This document shows positions 39,033 through 46,583 of a stretch of DNA of 46,583 nucleotides, piece by piece. Source of the DNA: Nitrososphaerales archaeon (GTDB lineage Archaea; Thermoproteota; Nitrososphaeria; Nitrososphaerales; Gagatemarchaeaceae). The translations under genes and the position numbers were made by a program. Numbering within the stretch: the first letter of the stretch is position 1; each line of letters begins with the position of its first letter. The stretch spans positions 1 through 46,583 of the forward strand of contig JAJTZB010000010.1 in assembly GCA_032906765.1 (NCBI GenBank), read 5' to 3'. The notes beneath the pieces are model-generated. The model had not been told where the DNA came from, made no database searches, and worked only from the letters and a program-made list of their open reading frames with translations.

Positions 39033-39585
39033 AGGCCCTGTAGGTCCTTTCGAGGAATGTGTACCCCGCCATCAGAAGGACGATGAAGACTCCTAGGTCG
39101 ACGAGACCCAAGAGGGAGAAGACTGCCAATACGATGAGTCTCTCGCTCCGCTCACCCACGCCGACTCCAGACAGGCTGATGCCAAGCGAATCTCCCTTGG
39201 CCCTCGTGTAGCTGACGAGGAGGCTGAAGGATAGGCTGAGGAGGACCACTGTGGATCCTGTGTAGTTCCCGACAAGGATTCCCGTGAAGATCGCGACCTC
39301 GGCAAGCCTGTCTAATGTCGAGTCGAGGAAGCCGCCCCTCTTCGAGACCGCGTTCGTCACCCTAGCCACGGCGCCGTCCACGATGTCGAAGAAGCCTGAA
39401 CCGAGGATGAGGAGTCCCCCGAGCAACTCTCCCTTGTATCCTGAGAGCGAAAAGGAAGCGCCCGAGAGTACAGCGACTAGGAAACCCACGGCTGTCCACG
39501 CCGTAGGGGACAGCCCGAACGCGGTGAAGGCTCTGCCCAGACCGAGCAGGTAGCCGTTCAGGCGGGCGCGGAGCCTGTCCAGCAT
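38986..39585 (-). CDS. CDP-alcohol phosphatidyltransferase (archaetidylinositol-phosphate-synthase-like)
   Basis: Membrane enzyme joining a CDP-archaeol lipid to an alcohol phosphate, most like archaeal archaetidylinositol phosphate synthase. 199 residues, about five to six membrane segments. The signature D-x2-D-G-x2-A-R-x8-G-x3-D-x3-D is visible as DIVDGAVARVTNAVSKRGGF followed by LDSTLDR (residues ~65-91). ATG 39585 (MLDRLRARLN) was chosen because the TATA at 39610-39619 is 30 bases upstream; the longer frame would start upstream of that TATA. Substrate alcohol is inferred from the family. Confidence 0.88.
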   Translation of the reverse strand: MLDRLRARLNGYLLGLGRAFTAFGLSPTAWTAVGFLVAVLSGASFSLSGYKGELLGGLLILGSGFFDIVDGAVARVTNAVSKRGGFLDSTLDRLAEVAIFTGILVGNYTGSTVVLLSLSFSLLVSYTRAKGDSLGISLSGVGVGERSERLIVLAVFSLLGLVDLGVFIVLLMAGYTFLERTYRASRSLSQAVPSILQPP

Positions 39586-39609
39586 GTGCGGGCGAGCCTT
39601 CGAGTCAAC

Positions 39610-39619
39610 ATTATAAATA
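39610..39619. promoter_or_regulatory. Shared bidirectional TATA element (lipid synthase / zinc protein)
   Basis: The sequence attataaata, centred at ~39615, is 30 bases from the minus-strand ATG 39585 and 28 bases from the plus-strand TTG 39643. The 57-base gap has no other TATA. Both genes are therefore predicted to be leaderless from one element. Confidence 0.6.
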
Positions 39620-39642
39620 CTGAGACGAGTTTGCACCCCACC

Positions 39643-39846
39643 TTGGGCAAAGTGGACAAGGGCGTCACGTGCAACGCGAGCGGTTGCGCCAACAAAGCCG
39701 TGCGCTCACTTAGCAGGGAACAGATGTCGGGAAGCGGGCTGAACGTGGGCGGGGAGGGAAGGCGCGTCTACCTCTGCCACGAACACTACAAGGTCTGGAA
39801 GAAGGCTACGAAGAAGTCGAAGTCGCTGGAACGAGCCAGGTGGTAA
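39643..39846 (+). CDS. Small zinc-binding protein of unknown function
   Basis: 67 residues from TTG 39643 (an upstream frame exists, but the TATA lies inside it). It has CNASGCANKAVRSLS near the start and YLCHEHYKVWKKATKKSKS near the end. C-x4-C with C-x-x-H would form a single zinc knuckle; the tail is basic, suggesting RNA or ribosome contact. It is separated from thrS by 15 bases containing a strong Shine-Dalgarno (ggagg, 39847-39851), so the two are probably on one transcript. I do not recognise a named family. Confidence 0.72.
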   Translation: MGKVDKGVTCNASGCANKAVRSLSREQMSGSGLNVGGEGRRVYLCHEHYKVWKKATKKSKSLERARW

Positions 39847-39861
39847 GGAGGGCGGATAGAA

Positions 39862-41556
39862 CTGAAGATTCTCCAGATGCACACCGATTTCATAGAGTAC
39901 AAGCCGATTCAGAAGGAGATAGCGGGCGCGGAGGAGATACGGCCCAAGCAGGTCAGGGAGGACGAGGTCGTAGTTTTGTTCACCACTGTCGAGACGGGGG
40001 ACGACGCGCAGCTGGCCGCGAAGGCCGTGTCTGAGGCGAAGGAATTCCTCTCGAAGCTGGGGACGAAGCGACTGATGATCTACCCCTTCGCCCACCTGTC
40101 GCAGGATCTGGCGACGCCATCTGATGCCCTTCCCGTGCTTCTCGCGATGGAGGCCGAAGCGAAGAAGGCAGGACTCGAGGTGATGCGTGCCCCCTTCGGC
40201 TGGAACAAGGCACTCCAAGTGAAGGTAAAGGGCCACCCCCTCGCTGAGATGTCCAGGAGCTACTCGAACCTCGCAGTGGGAGCAGTCCCGAAGACGAAGC
40301 CGAGGCGCGAGATTTCAGAGAGCGAAGCAATGGCTCGCATAAAGAGGAGCGACTTCGGCAGCCTTCCGGAGACAGACCACAGGATAATAGGCGAGAGGCT
40401 GGACTTGTTCAGCTTCCAGGAGCCTTCGCCTGGGATGGTCTACTGGCACGACAAGGGGCTGAAGCTCCGCAACATACTCGAGGACTTCCTGCGAGCTGAG
40501 CTGGCCAAGAGAGGATACGTCGAAATCAGTAGCCCCGCACTTGCCAACACAGCGCTCTGGCGAGTAAGCGGTCACGCGGAACACTACAAAGACAACATGT
40601 TCCTGACCAAACTGGGAGAGGAGGAACTCGGCATGAAGCCGATGAACTGCCCCTCGACCTTCCTGGTTTACAAGTCGAGAAGATGGAGCTACCGAGACCT
40701 CCCTGTGAAGTACGCGACCTTCGACCCACTCTACAGGAACGAGTTGAGCGGTGTCGCGAGCGGGCTCTTCAGGGTGAAGGTGTTGAGTCAGGACGACGCC
40801 CACATTATCGCAACGGAGGACCAGGCCGAGAAGGAACTGGCTGACCTCCTCGACCTAATGGTGAAAGTGTACGGCGTCTTCAAGCTGGAGTACAAGGTCA
40901 AGGTATCGACAAGGCCGGACGAGTCGATGGGCAGCGACGAAGAGTGGGAGAGGGCCACGAACACGCTGATACGGGTTGTCAAGAAGATGGGGTTCCCTTA
41001 CGAGGTCAAGGCGAAGGAGGGGAACTTCTATGCGCCCAAGATTGACGTGGACATCAAGGACTCTCTGGGTCGCGAGTGGCAGTGCGGTACCTTCCAGCTC
41101 GACCTCCAGATGCCGAAACGTTTCAAACTCACCTACACCGGGTCCGATGGGAAGGAGCACACACCCGTCGTCCTCCACAGGACGATCCTCGGCTCCCTAG
41201 AGAGGTTCATCGGGGTAATGCTGGAACACTACCAAGGCAGGCTGCCGATCTGGCTCTCTCCGGTCCAAGTGAAAGTGATACCGATCACCGACTCGAACGG
41301 TGAGTACGCGGGCCAGGTGCTGAAGAAGCTCGTCGACGCGGGCATCAGGGCGGAGGGCGACTTCGAGCCGGGCACGATGAATGCCAAGGTGAAGAAGGCG
41401 CAGCTGGAGAAGGTCCCCGAGATGGTCATTATCGGGGAGAAGGAGCAGAAGGCCGGGACCATCGCAATAAGGGACAGGGACGGGAAGCAGAGGTTCGGGA
41501 TGACCGCGGAGCAGTTCGTGGAGGAACTGAGGGCCCGGGCCGCTAGATTCGAGTGA
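39862..41556 (+). CDS. thrS: Threonyl-tRNA synthetase, archaeal type
   Basis: Class II synthetase charging tRNA-Thr. About 564 residues. The N-terminal D-amino-acid-deacylase-like editing domain is visible: VVVLFTTVETGDDAQ, RLMIYPFAHLSQDLATPSDA, APFGWNKALQVKVKGHPLAE. Core motifs: MNCPSTFLVYKSRRW (zinc Cys), motif 2 PLYRNELSGVASGLFRVKVL then SQDDAHII (zinc His), PVVLHRTILGS (zinc His), motif 3 GSLERFIGVMLEH, then the anticodon domain. The usual archaeal start MRILxxHxDxIEY is matched by MKILQMHTDFIEY only if translation begins at CTG 39862, 10 bases after a ggagg ribosome site; the first ATG is 39877. I use 39862. Confidence 0.92.
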   Translation: MKILQMHTDFIEYKPIQKEIAGAEEIRPKQVREDEVVVLFTTVETGDDAQLAAKAVSEAKEFLSKLGTKRLMIYPFAHLSQDLATPSDALPVLLAMEAEAKKAGLEVMRAPFGWNKALQVKVKGHPLAEMSRSYSNLAVGAVPKTKPRREISESEAMARIKRSDFGSLPETDHRIIGERLDLFSFQEPSPGMVYWHDKGLKLRNILEDFLRAELAKRGYVEISSPALANTALWRVSGHAEHYKDNMFLTKLGEEELGMKPMNCPSTFLVYKSRRWSYRDLPVKYATFDPLYRNELSGVASGLFRVKVLSQDDAHIIATEDQAEKELADLLDLMVKVYGVFKLEYKVKVSTRPDESMGSDEEWERATNTLIRVVKKMGFPYEVKAKEGNFYAPKIDVDIKDSLGREWQCGTFQLDLQMPKRFKLTYTGSDGKEHTPVVLHRTILGSLERFIGVMLEHYQGRLPIWLSPVQVKVIPITDSNGEYAGQVLKKLVDAGIRAEGDFEPGTMNAKVKKAQLEKVPEMVIIGEKEQKAGTIAIRDRDGKQRFGMTAEQFVEELRARAARFE

Positions 41557-41568
41557 CCTGTCTCAAAC

Positions 41569-42444
41569 TCAAGGGCCGCGCGACTGCGCGTACACCAATG
41601 CCACGAGTTCGTTCATGAACCTCGCTGCAGCGACCGCGGTGGACCCGTTGTCGTAGGGAGGCGAGACTTCCATGATGTCGAATGCGACCAGCTTGGCCGG
41701 CCTTACCGCATAGAGATACTTCAAGAGGGTGAGCGAGGTGAGACCGCCTGCCTCGGGCGTCCCCGTGCCGGGCGCAAACGCAGGGTCGAGCCCGTCGATG
41801 TCGACGCTGACGTACACGTTCCTGAAACCAGAGAGAAACTTCGTGAATCGATTCAGAGCCTCTTCCGAATCGGCGTCCCCGGGCGAGATCACCAACCCGA
41901 ACTTCTTGGAGAGCCCCCACTCCTCCTCCGTCGCTGCTCTGCCGCCGACGTGCGCCACAATCGAGGGCTCGCGGGTCTCCGTAATCCTTCGTAGGTAGCA
42001 GGCGTGAGACGACTTCGAGCCCTCCCATTCATCCCTCAGGTCGAAGTGCGCGTCGAAGACGACCAGGGCCGTGTCCTTCGGGGCATTCCTGAAGGAGCCG
42101 AAGGTGAGCGAGTGTTCTCCGCCGAGCATGCAGAACTTCGACCGCTCCTCGAACAACTCCTTCGTGACCTTGGATACAGTGCCGACCATCTCGGCAGCAT
42201 CGTTCACCTTGGCCAGGTTCCCCACGTCCCTCAACGGCAGCCTCTCCACGTCCACGTCAAGGACTTTCGAGTACGCCTCGACGTTGAGGAAAGCCTCCCT
42301 GATGGCATTCGGACCGAACCTCGTTCCTGGCCTGAACGATGTCGTCCCGTCGTAAGGAACGCCGAACACAGTCAGTAGCGGGTTCTTCACGTCCCTCCCT
42401 CCGACGAGAGGATTAACCGAAGTGAACAGGTTCGTGTAGCTCAA
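41569..42444 (-). CDS. speB: Agmatinase/arginase-family (ureohydrolase) enzyme
   Basis: Manganese ureohydrolase, most like agmatinase, which makes putrescine and urea from agmatine. 291 residues. Metal-binding motifs are intact: CMLGGEHSLTFG (His), VVFDAHFDLRDEWEGSKSSH (Asp-x-His-x-Asp) and SVDIDGLDPAFAPGTGTPEA (Asp-x-Asp and the loop), then FDIMEVSPPYD. Start TTG 42444 (MSYTNLFTSVNPL) is preferred: the TATA ttaata (42469-42476, reverse strand) lies 28 bases upstream, inside the longer frame. Exact substrate (agmatine, guanidinobutyrate, arginine) is not proven. It converges with thrS and follows the polymerase gene on the same strand. Confidence 0.9.
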   Translation of the reverse strand: MSYTNLFTSVNPLVGGRDVKNPLLTVFGVPYDGTTSFRPGTRFGPNAIREAFLNVEAYSKVLDVDVERLPLRDVGNLAKVNDAAEMVGTVSKVTKELFEERSKFCMLGGEHSLTFGSFRNAPKDTALVVFDAHFDLRDEWEGSKSSHACYLRRITETREPSIVAHVGGRAATEEEWGLSKKFGLVISPGDADSEEALNRFTKFLSGFRNVYVSVDIDGLDPAFAPGTGTPEAGGLTSLTLLKYLYAVRPAKLVAFDIMEVSPPYDNGSTAVAAARFMNELVALVYAQSRGP

Positions 42445-42509
42445 CGGCTCAAAGCGCGCTGCCGCGCGTATTAATGGGTTCGGGGGGCGAGACAGCAAGG
42501 CAGGTGTCG

Positions 42510-45500
42510 CTACGAAGACCAGAAGAAGTCCAGCGTAGTGGCGCCCATGATCTCGTCGAATGAGAAGTCGAGGGCGTCGAGTATCTGGTCGAACATCGAG
42601 TGCGCGTACTCGATGTACTTGTCGGTGTCCACGTCTTCAGGTTTCGCGAGCTGGACGGGCTTCACATAGGGTGGTGCCTTCGTCTTGACGAATGAGATTA
42701 TGTCTCCACCCTTGATTTCGCGACCGCTCCTCTCGAGGAGCTGGGCTGCCTTCACGTGCTGCGGCGTGTTGTCGTTGTACCTCGCCGTCGGCTTGCTGAT
42801 CATCACGTTGAACGCGAGCTGTTCGACGGGTATCTCCCTGTTCTTCAGCTTGTTCATGGTCGTGCCGAGGAGTTCCTTGATGCGGCTCCTGGCGGTCTCG
42901 AAGTCGGGTTGAGTCTTGACATCGCTCAGGATTCCGAGCGTGTCGTAGAAGAGCTTCTTGAGGAACTCCGGAGTCTGGGACTTGCGGCCAGTCAGACCCT
43001 TTACATCTGCAGTTCCATCCGGTAAGACGCCGAAGTAGTTCTTCTTGCGGCTGCTGAATGCAACGTATCTGTAAGTCTTGTCGAGATCCAGCTCGACGCC
43101 GAGTTCTGCCTCTGCCCACTTCGTCACCATGGAGATCTGGTCCTTCGTGATGTTCTGAAGGAAGAGGGAGTCGGTGTTCTTCAGCACAATATTCCCGCAG
43201 CTGTCGACAAATGTGTGGTTGCCTTCGACCGAAAGGTCGTACACGTACCCGTCATACTGCTCCTCCACGACGATTGGCCCCGTCCGCCTCTTGCTGTGTT
43301 TTGTCGCCGTTGCAAAGCAGTATGTCTGTTTGCTCGGCCTGTATCGGACTGTGTAGTTAATCCCCATCTGTTGCAAGAGCACGGACAGCCCGGAGGCGAG
43401 ACTCAGTGACTTCGTCTCGTATCTGAAGTTCTTGCTTGAGTAAGCCGCAGTGTATCGTGGGCCGAAGATTTTGCTACCGTCTCCTTTTACGAGGTTATCC
43501 AAGAAGAGCCGCTTATACTCAGGTGGCACGTTGAAGATGAAGTCAGGTAGAGCCTTGCCGTAACTCTTCTGACCGCAAAACGCCTTGAAGAAGACTGCAG
43601 AGAGTTCGTTCATCATCTGCAGCTTGTGAGTCATGTCTCGATACTGTAGCGTCACAGTCTGACCGTGGGACCCAAGGTAGGTCAGGTGTCTTGGCTCTGG
43701 TTGCGAAGCGACTACGGAGGGATTCGCCCCGCTGAACAGAACCATGTAGTCTTCCCTCAGTCTCTCGAGCCACGCAGTGTCAGTGCAAGAGATAGACGCC
43801 CCGAGCCGAGACTTCGTAGTGTCTGGCGTGCTTGAGCTTCCTTCAGGCACATACGCCGCCAACAGCGCCACTAGCGCCCTGAATTCTGGGGTTCCGACCA
43901 GGATGAAGCGTCTCACCTTGATGGGGTTCTTCCTCGTCGTCCAGCTATACCATACCCACGAGTCATCGCATTGAGCGTGCATGACTTTCTGCCTGCCCTT
44001 GTACGTCACTCGATAAGTCTGAGACTTTAGAACGTCGTAGACATCCACAGCAAGCAATTCGTTGGGTGCTGGAATCCTGTACGCCCGCACAAGATGCCTC
44101 CCCGAGAGTTGCGTGGGAGGGGCAAGGACAAGCGATCCATTCTCATCAGCGATCAATGAGTGGTCTTCGGTTACGCGGGTGCAACCCCATCTCTCCCAGA
44201 CACGAAAGATTTTCTTCCCGCTCCGGTGCCGGATTACTTTCTTCACCGGTTTGAAATTGACAGACCCGTTCGCCGTGTCCATGCTCAACGCACTCCAACC
44301 TTCGGGGTACGCTTCTTCCTTCCCGTCCGGGGTGGTGATGGATTCCCCTGCGACGCTGAAGAAGCGTTCGATTGGCATGACCCTTATGTGACCAGATGGG
44401 CTCAAGAGCGTGACGTTTCGCTCGCCTGTTACGCTGTCGCCGTAGAGGACGTTAATGCCGGACTCGGTACACTTCTGTATCGTCTTGGTTATGGCTTCTC
44501 GGCCGAAGGCAGCGGTCGCCTCAGCGACTGGCAGGCAATAGAAGGCGAACGTCTCGAACCCCATTACGCCGTAGGCGGCGTTGAGGATGACCTTGAGGCC
44601 CTGGGTCACGACGCTGTAGAGCTCCCTGTCCTCCTTGCTCAGCGTCTGGTCCCTGGTCAAGGGTTTGTAGTGGCTGACGCGAAGGTCCCTCAGGGAGCCG
44701 GTCACTAGGCTCGTGATGCCCTTCCTCCTTTTGCAGACCCAGGTGCTTGTGTCAGGGACGACGTTACTCCTGCACTCCTCATGGGGGCAATTGACCGTCT
44801 CGTACGAGAGGTTGTGGACCTTGATCAGGCTCGGGTAGAGCGATGCGAAGTCGAGCACAGAGACGTCGAAGAAGACGCCCTGCTTCGGCTCGATTACGAG
44901 GCCCCCCTTGTACTTTTTGCCCTTGATTATGGCCTGCGAGGACGCGCCGCCCTTCTCTAGGAGTTCATCGCTCCTCGGTATGAGCGCGTTAATCTTCCTG
45001 TGCTCGTAAAACAGCATGCTCCTAATCCAGTTGGAGACTCCGAGTCGGCCCACGTCGTTCATCGGCATCTTGGCTATCCTCGCTATCACAAGGAGAAGCT
45101 TCATCACAACGGATCCTCCCATCGTTGCCAGCTCGTACGTAAGCTGCGAGTCGTTGAGACAGTACTTGGCCAGCTCTTCAAGCGGCAGTTCGCCAATCTC
45201 CCCTTCGAATTCCAGCTTTGACTTTCCGATGAGGGCCTCGGATATGCCGTTGAGCGTATGCTCAGTGTATTTGTTGCTGAACGCATAGACTTGGATGGAC
45301 CGGTTCTTGAAGAAGTTGTAGAGGTCGATGTGTATCCCGTGCTTTACGGACGATTCGACTCGCTGCAGCTCGATCGGGTTCTCGGACTCGCCTATCTTCA
45401 GGTTGTCGGCGCGGTGCTTGAGGTATCGCAGGTCGAAGTTGTCACCGTTGAAAGTGATGATCACTGGATAGTCCATCATCTTGTCGAACGCTGCCCTGAG

Positions 45501-46583
45501 CATCTCAGCCTCGTCGTCGAAGATGACGAGCGAGTAAGGGAGCGCCGACGCATTCGCAACGCCGCCTCCTGCCCTCCTCAGCGCGTACACCGTCCGCTCC
45601 GTGTCCCCGAAGAATGACACTGCGATGACAGGGAGGGTCGACTTCTCTGGGTCCGGCAGGCGGCCCTCCTCGTTGGCTACCTCAATGTCGAGCGCGACTC
45701 GCTTGAAGTCGGTCAGGGGCTGCCCGAGGAGCTCGGCCCACTCCTTGAGGAATGGAACGAACTCTGGGGCGTCCTTCTTGGAAACCTCCTCGAGGGACCG
45801 CATTACCCTCTCCGGCACCTCCTTCTTCAGGGCCTTCACCTCGCCTTTCGAGATTGTGTAGAAGGTGCCCATCTTCAGACCCCTGTCGTAGGCGTAGTTC
45901 TCGTAGTACTTGATGTCGGCCTCCCATGCGGTAATCTTGTCCCGTATCGAGTCGTTCCCCCCGCCTATCGCGAGCGGGTCCGTAGTCACAATCTTCCTCA
46001 CAATCACCTTACTGTCGGCGAGGAGGTCGAGCTTCTCTTCATCTACAATCTGAATGACGTCCTTCCTCGACTTGATCTCCGCGAGGTCCTCGGCCGGGAG
46101 CTTCGTGTAGCAGTTGTGCACCACAACGTTATTCACCAGATATGTGTTGTCGCTCGTTTGAATGTTGTACACAGTGCCGCTGAATTTGACAGTCTCTACT
46201 CTTCTGATAGGAACGTAAAAGAATTCTCCAATTCTCTTTGCGTGCGTAAACTTTGGTCGCTTGACGAATCTTACGGTGTAAGCCTCTTTTTGACGCACTT
46301 TCCGTCCTTCTATTGAGTAATTGCTTGGAGCATGTTGCAATGTGATGTGAGCGAATATCCCCAATCGTGCGTATGCCTGTTGAAGCTGGAAGACGAGTAG
46401 TTTGGATACCGACGTCATTTCTTGGACCTCATTTCTCGCCTTCGTATTTCTTGTAAACCCAGTTGAGCCGTCTCCCGCGGTGTAACCCTCTAAGAAAGAT
46501 CTCAGCACCTTCATATTTGAGTGGAACAAGATGAAATCGGGTATCTTCTTGTTCCTCGCCCCATGGCCACACCATTCGTCCAT
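42510..46583 (-). CDS. polB: DNA polymerase B, N-terminally cut by the window, with two inteins
   Basis: Replicative/repair family B DNA polymerase. The 3'-5' exonuclease motifs are VALDIEVANEEG (Exo I), ITFNGDNFDLRYLKHR (Exo II) and YCLNDSQLTYEL (Exo III). Polymerase motif A is LDFASLYPSLIKVHNLSYET, motif B is LKVILNAAYGVMG, and motif C is YGD|TDS, which an intein splits. Paired Cys in CPHEECRS and VCKRRKG resemble the thaumarchaeal/eukaryotic-type zinc site. The C-terminus ends MGATTLDFFWSS. The remaining N-terminus lies beyond 46583. After removal of both inteins, the visible host protein would be ~780 residues. The gap to speB is only 65 bases. Confidence 0.95.
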   Translation of the reverse strand: MDEWCGHGARNKKIPDFILFHSNMKVLRSFLEGYTAGDGSTGFTRNTKARNEVQEMTSVSKLLVFQLQQAYARLGIFAHITLQHAPSNYSIEGRKVRQKEAYTVRFVKRPKFTHAKRIGEFFYVPIRRVETVKFSGTVYNIQTSDNTYLVNNVVVHNCYTKLPAEDLAEIKSRKDVIQIVDEEKLDLLADSKVIVRKIVTTDPLAIGGGNDSIRDKITAWEADIKYYENYAYDRGLKMGTFYTISKGEVKALKKEVPERVMRSLEEVSKKDAPEFVPFLKEWAELLGQPLTDFKRVALDIEVANEEGRLPDPEKSTLPVIAVSFFGDTERTVYALRRAGGGVANASALPYSLVIFDDEAEMLRAAFDKMMDYPVIITFNGDNFDLRYLKHRADNLKIGESENPIELQRVESSVKHGIHIDLYNFFKNRSIQVYAFSNKYTEHTLNGISEALIGKSKLEFEGEIGELPLEELAKYCLNDSQLTYELATMGGSVVMKLLLVIARIAKMPMNDVGRLGVSNWIRSMLFYEHRKINALIPRSDELLEKGGASSQAIIKGKKYKGGLVIEPKQGVFFDVSVLDFASLYPSLIKVHNLSYETVNCPHEECRSNVVPDTSTWVCKRRKGITSLVTGSLRDLRVSHYKPLTRDQTLSKEDRELYSVVTQGLKVILNAAYGVMGFETFAFYCLPVAEATAAFGREAITKTIQKCTESGINVLYGDSVTGERNVTLLSPSGHIRVMPIERFFSVAGESITTPDGKEEAYPEGWSALSMDTANGSVNFKPVKKVIRHRSGKKIFRVWERWGCTRVTEDHSLIADENGSLVLAPPTQLSGRHLVRAYRIPAPNELLAVDVYDVLKSQTYRVTYKGRQKVMHAQCDDSWVWYSWTTRKNPIKVRRFILVGTPEFRALVALLAAYVPEGSSSTPDTTKSRLGASISCTDTAWLERLREDYMVLFSGANPSVVASQPEPRHLTYLGSHGQTVTLQYRDMTHKLQMMNELSAVFFKAFCGQKSYGKALPDFIFNVPPEYKRLFLDNLVKGDGSKIFGPRYTAAYSSKNFRYETKSLSLASGLSVLLQQMGINYTVRYRPSKQTYCFATATKHSKRRTGPIVVEEQYDGYVYDLSVEGNHTFVDSCGNIVLKNTDSLFLQNITKDQISMVTKWAEAELGVELDLDKTYRYVAFSSRKKNYFGVLPDGTADVKGLTGRKSQTPEFLKKLFYDTLGILSDVKTQPDFETARSRIKELLGTTMNKLKNREIPVEQLAFNVMISKPTARYNDNTPQHVKAAQLLERSGREIKGGDIISFVKTKAPPYVKPVQLAKPEDVDTDKYIEYAHSMFDQILDALDFSFDEIMGATTLDFFWSS
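43176..44435 (-). other. Intein in polymerase motif C (YGD|TDS), with LAGLIDADG endonuclease
   Basis: A 420-residue insert starting at Ser (SVTGERNVTLLSPSGH) and ending VLKN before Thr of TDS. Splicing blocks: A at SVTGERNV, B at RVTEDHSLIA (TxxH), F at YDGYVYDLSVEGNHTFVDSC and G at GNIVLKN|T. Endonuclease helices are ALVALLAAYVPEGSSS and RLFLDNLVKGDGSKIFG, both with an acidic residue. The site is the same as the known archaeal polymerase intein between D and TDS. Splicing is needed to restore the catalytic aspartates. Confidence 0.9.
46113..46583 (-). other. Second PolB intein, C-terminal 157 residues only
   Basis: From the window edge to Asn at 46113-46115. A LAGLIDADG helix FLEGYTAGDGSTG (residues ~30-42 of the visible part) and the splice block VYNIQTSDNTYLVNNVVVHN precede Cys, which is the first residue of the C-extein (CYTKLPAEDL). 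The insertion point is in the polymerase N-terminal domain, not in a polymerase motif. The N-terminal half of the intein lies outside the window. The DNA here is visibly more AT-rich than the host exteins. Confidence 0.88.

Overview
The window reads as a stretch of archaeal chromosome, most likely from a TACK archaeon close to Nitrososphaerota/Thaumarchaeota. The marker genes supporting this are ribosomal proteins S26e and S25e, RNA polymerase subunit K, Alba, the tRNA-splicing endonuclease, archaeal-type threonyl- and prolyl-tRNA synthetases, archaeal phosphoglycerate mutase, a form III RuBisCO and an intein-bearing family B DNA polymerase. The genus cannot be fixed from sequence alone. Coding density is high. 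Many genes start with TTG about 26-30 bases after a TATA-like box, which suggests leaderless transcripts. A heme O synthase homologue hints at a haem-copper oxidase elsewhere in the genome.

Layout. 1-2.8 kb: Tat translocase (TatA, a TatC with a C-terminal zinc ribbon, and a 40-residue second TatA) and heme O synthase. 2.85-8.2 kb: a sugar-nucleotide block (TIM-barrel-like protein, nucleotidyltransferase, GlmU-like protein, phosphoesterase, phosphoglucose/phosphomannose isomerase, GalT-like protein). 8.4-13 kb: phosphoglycerate mutase, then on the minus strand a PLP decarboxylase, a GNAT, thymidine kinase and uridine phosphorylase. 13-17.5 kb: information-processing genes (GIY-YIG protein, Alba with a glutamine-rich tail, a decayed dehydrogenase, RpoK, S25e, DNA ligase). 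17.4-26.7 kb: uracil phosphoribosyltransferase, NfeD protease with slipin, PhoU-like protein, EndA, a HicB/DinB-like protein, TrmI, membrane proteins and ProS.

26.8-37.0 kb is a nucleoside-to-carbon island: two PfkB-family kinases, a BMP-type nucleoside-binding protein, its ABC ATPase and two permeases, ribose-1,5-bisphosphate isomerase, PRPP synthetase and form III RuBisCO. With uridine phosphorylase and phosphoglycerate mutase at 8.4-10.4 kb, the window encodes nearly every step from an imported nucleoside to 2-phosphoglycerate (pentose bisphosphate pathway).

37.2-38.6 kb holds the most unusual structure. The S26e gene is followed by a LAGLIDADG-like homing endonuclease ORF with an in-frame TGA, and then by a second, orphan copy of the S26e 3' end. 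The two copies encode 18 of 24 identical residues but use different codons at 13 of the 17 identical non-Trp positions. This looks like an insertion that replaced the end of an essential gene with a differently coded equivalent. The remainder (38.7-46.6 kb) holds a PadR-like regulator, an archaetidylinositol-phosphate-synthase-like enzyme, a small zinc protein, ThrS, an agmatinase-family protein, and DNA polymerase B with one complete and one partial intein, running off the window. No tRNA, rRNA or CRISPR array was recognised.
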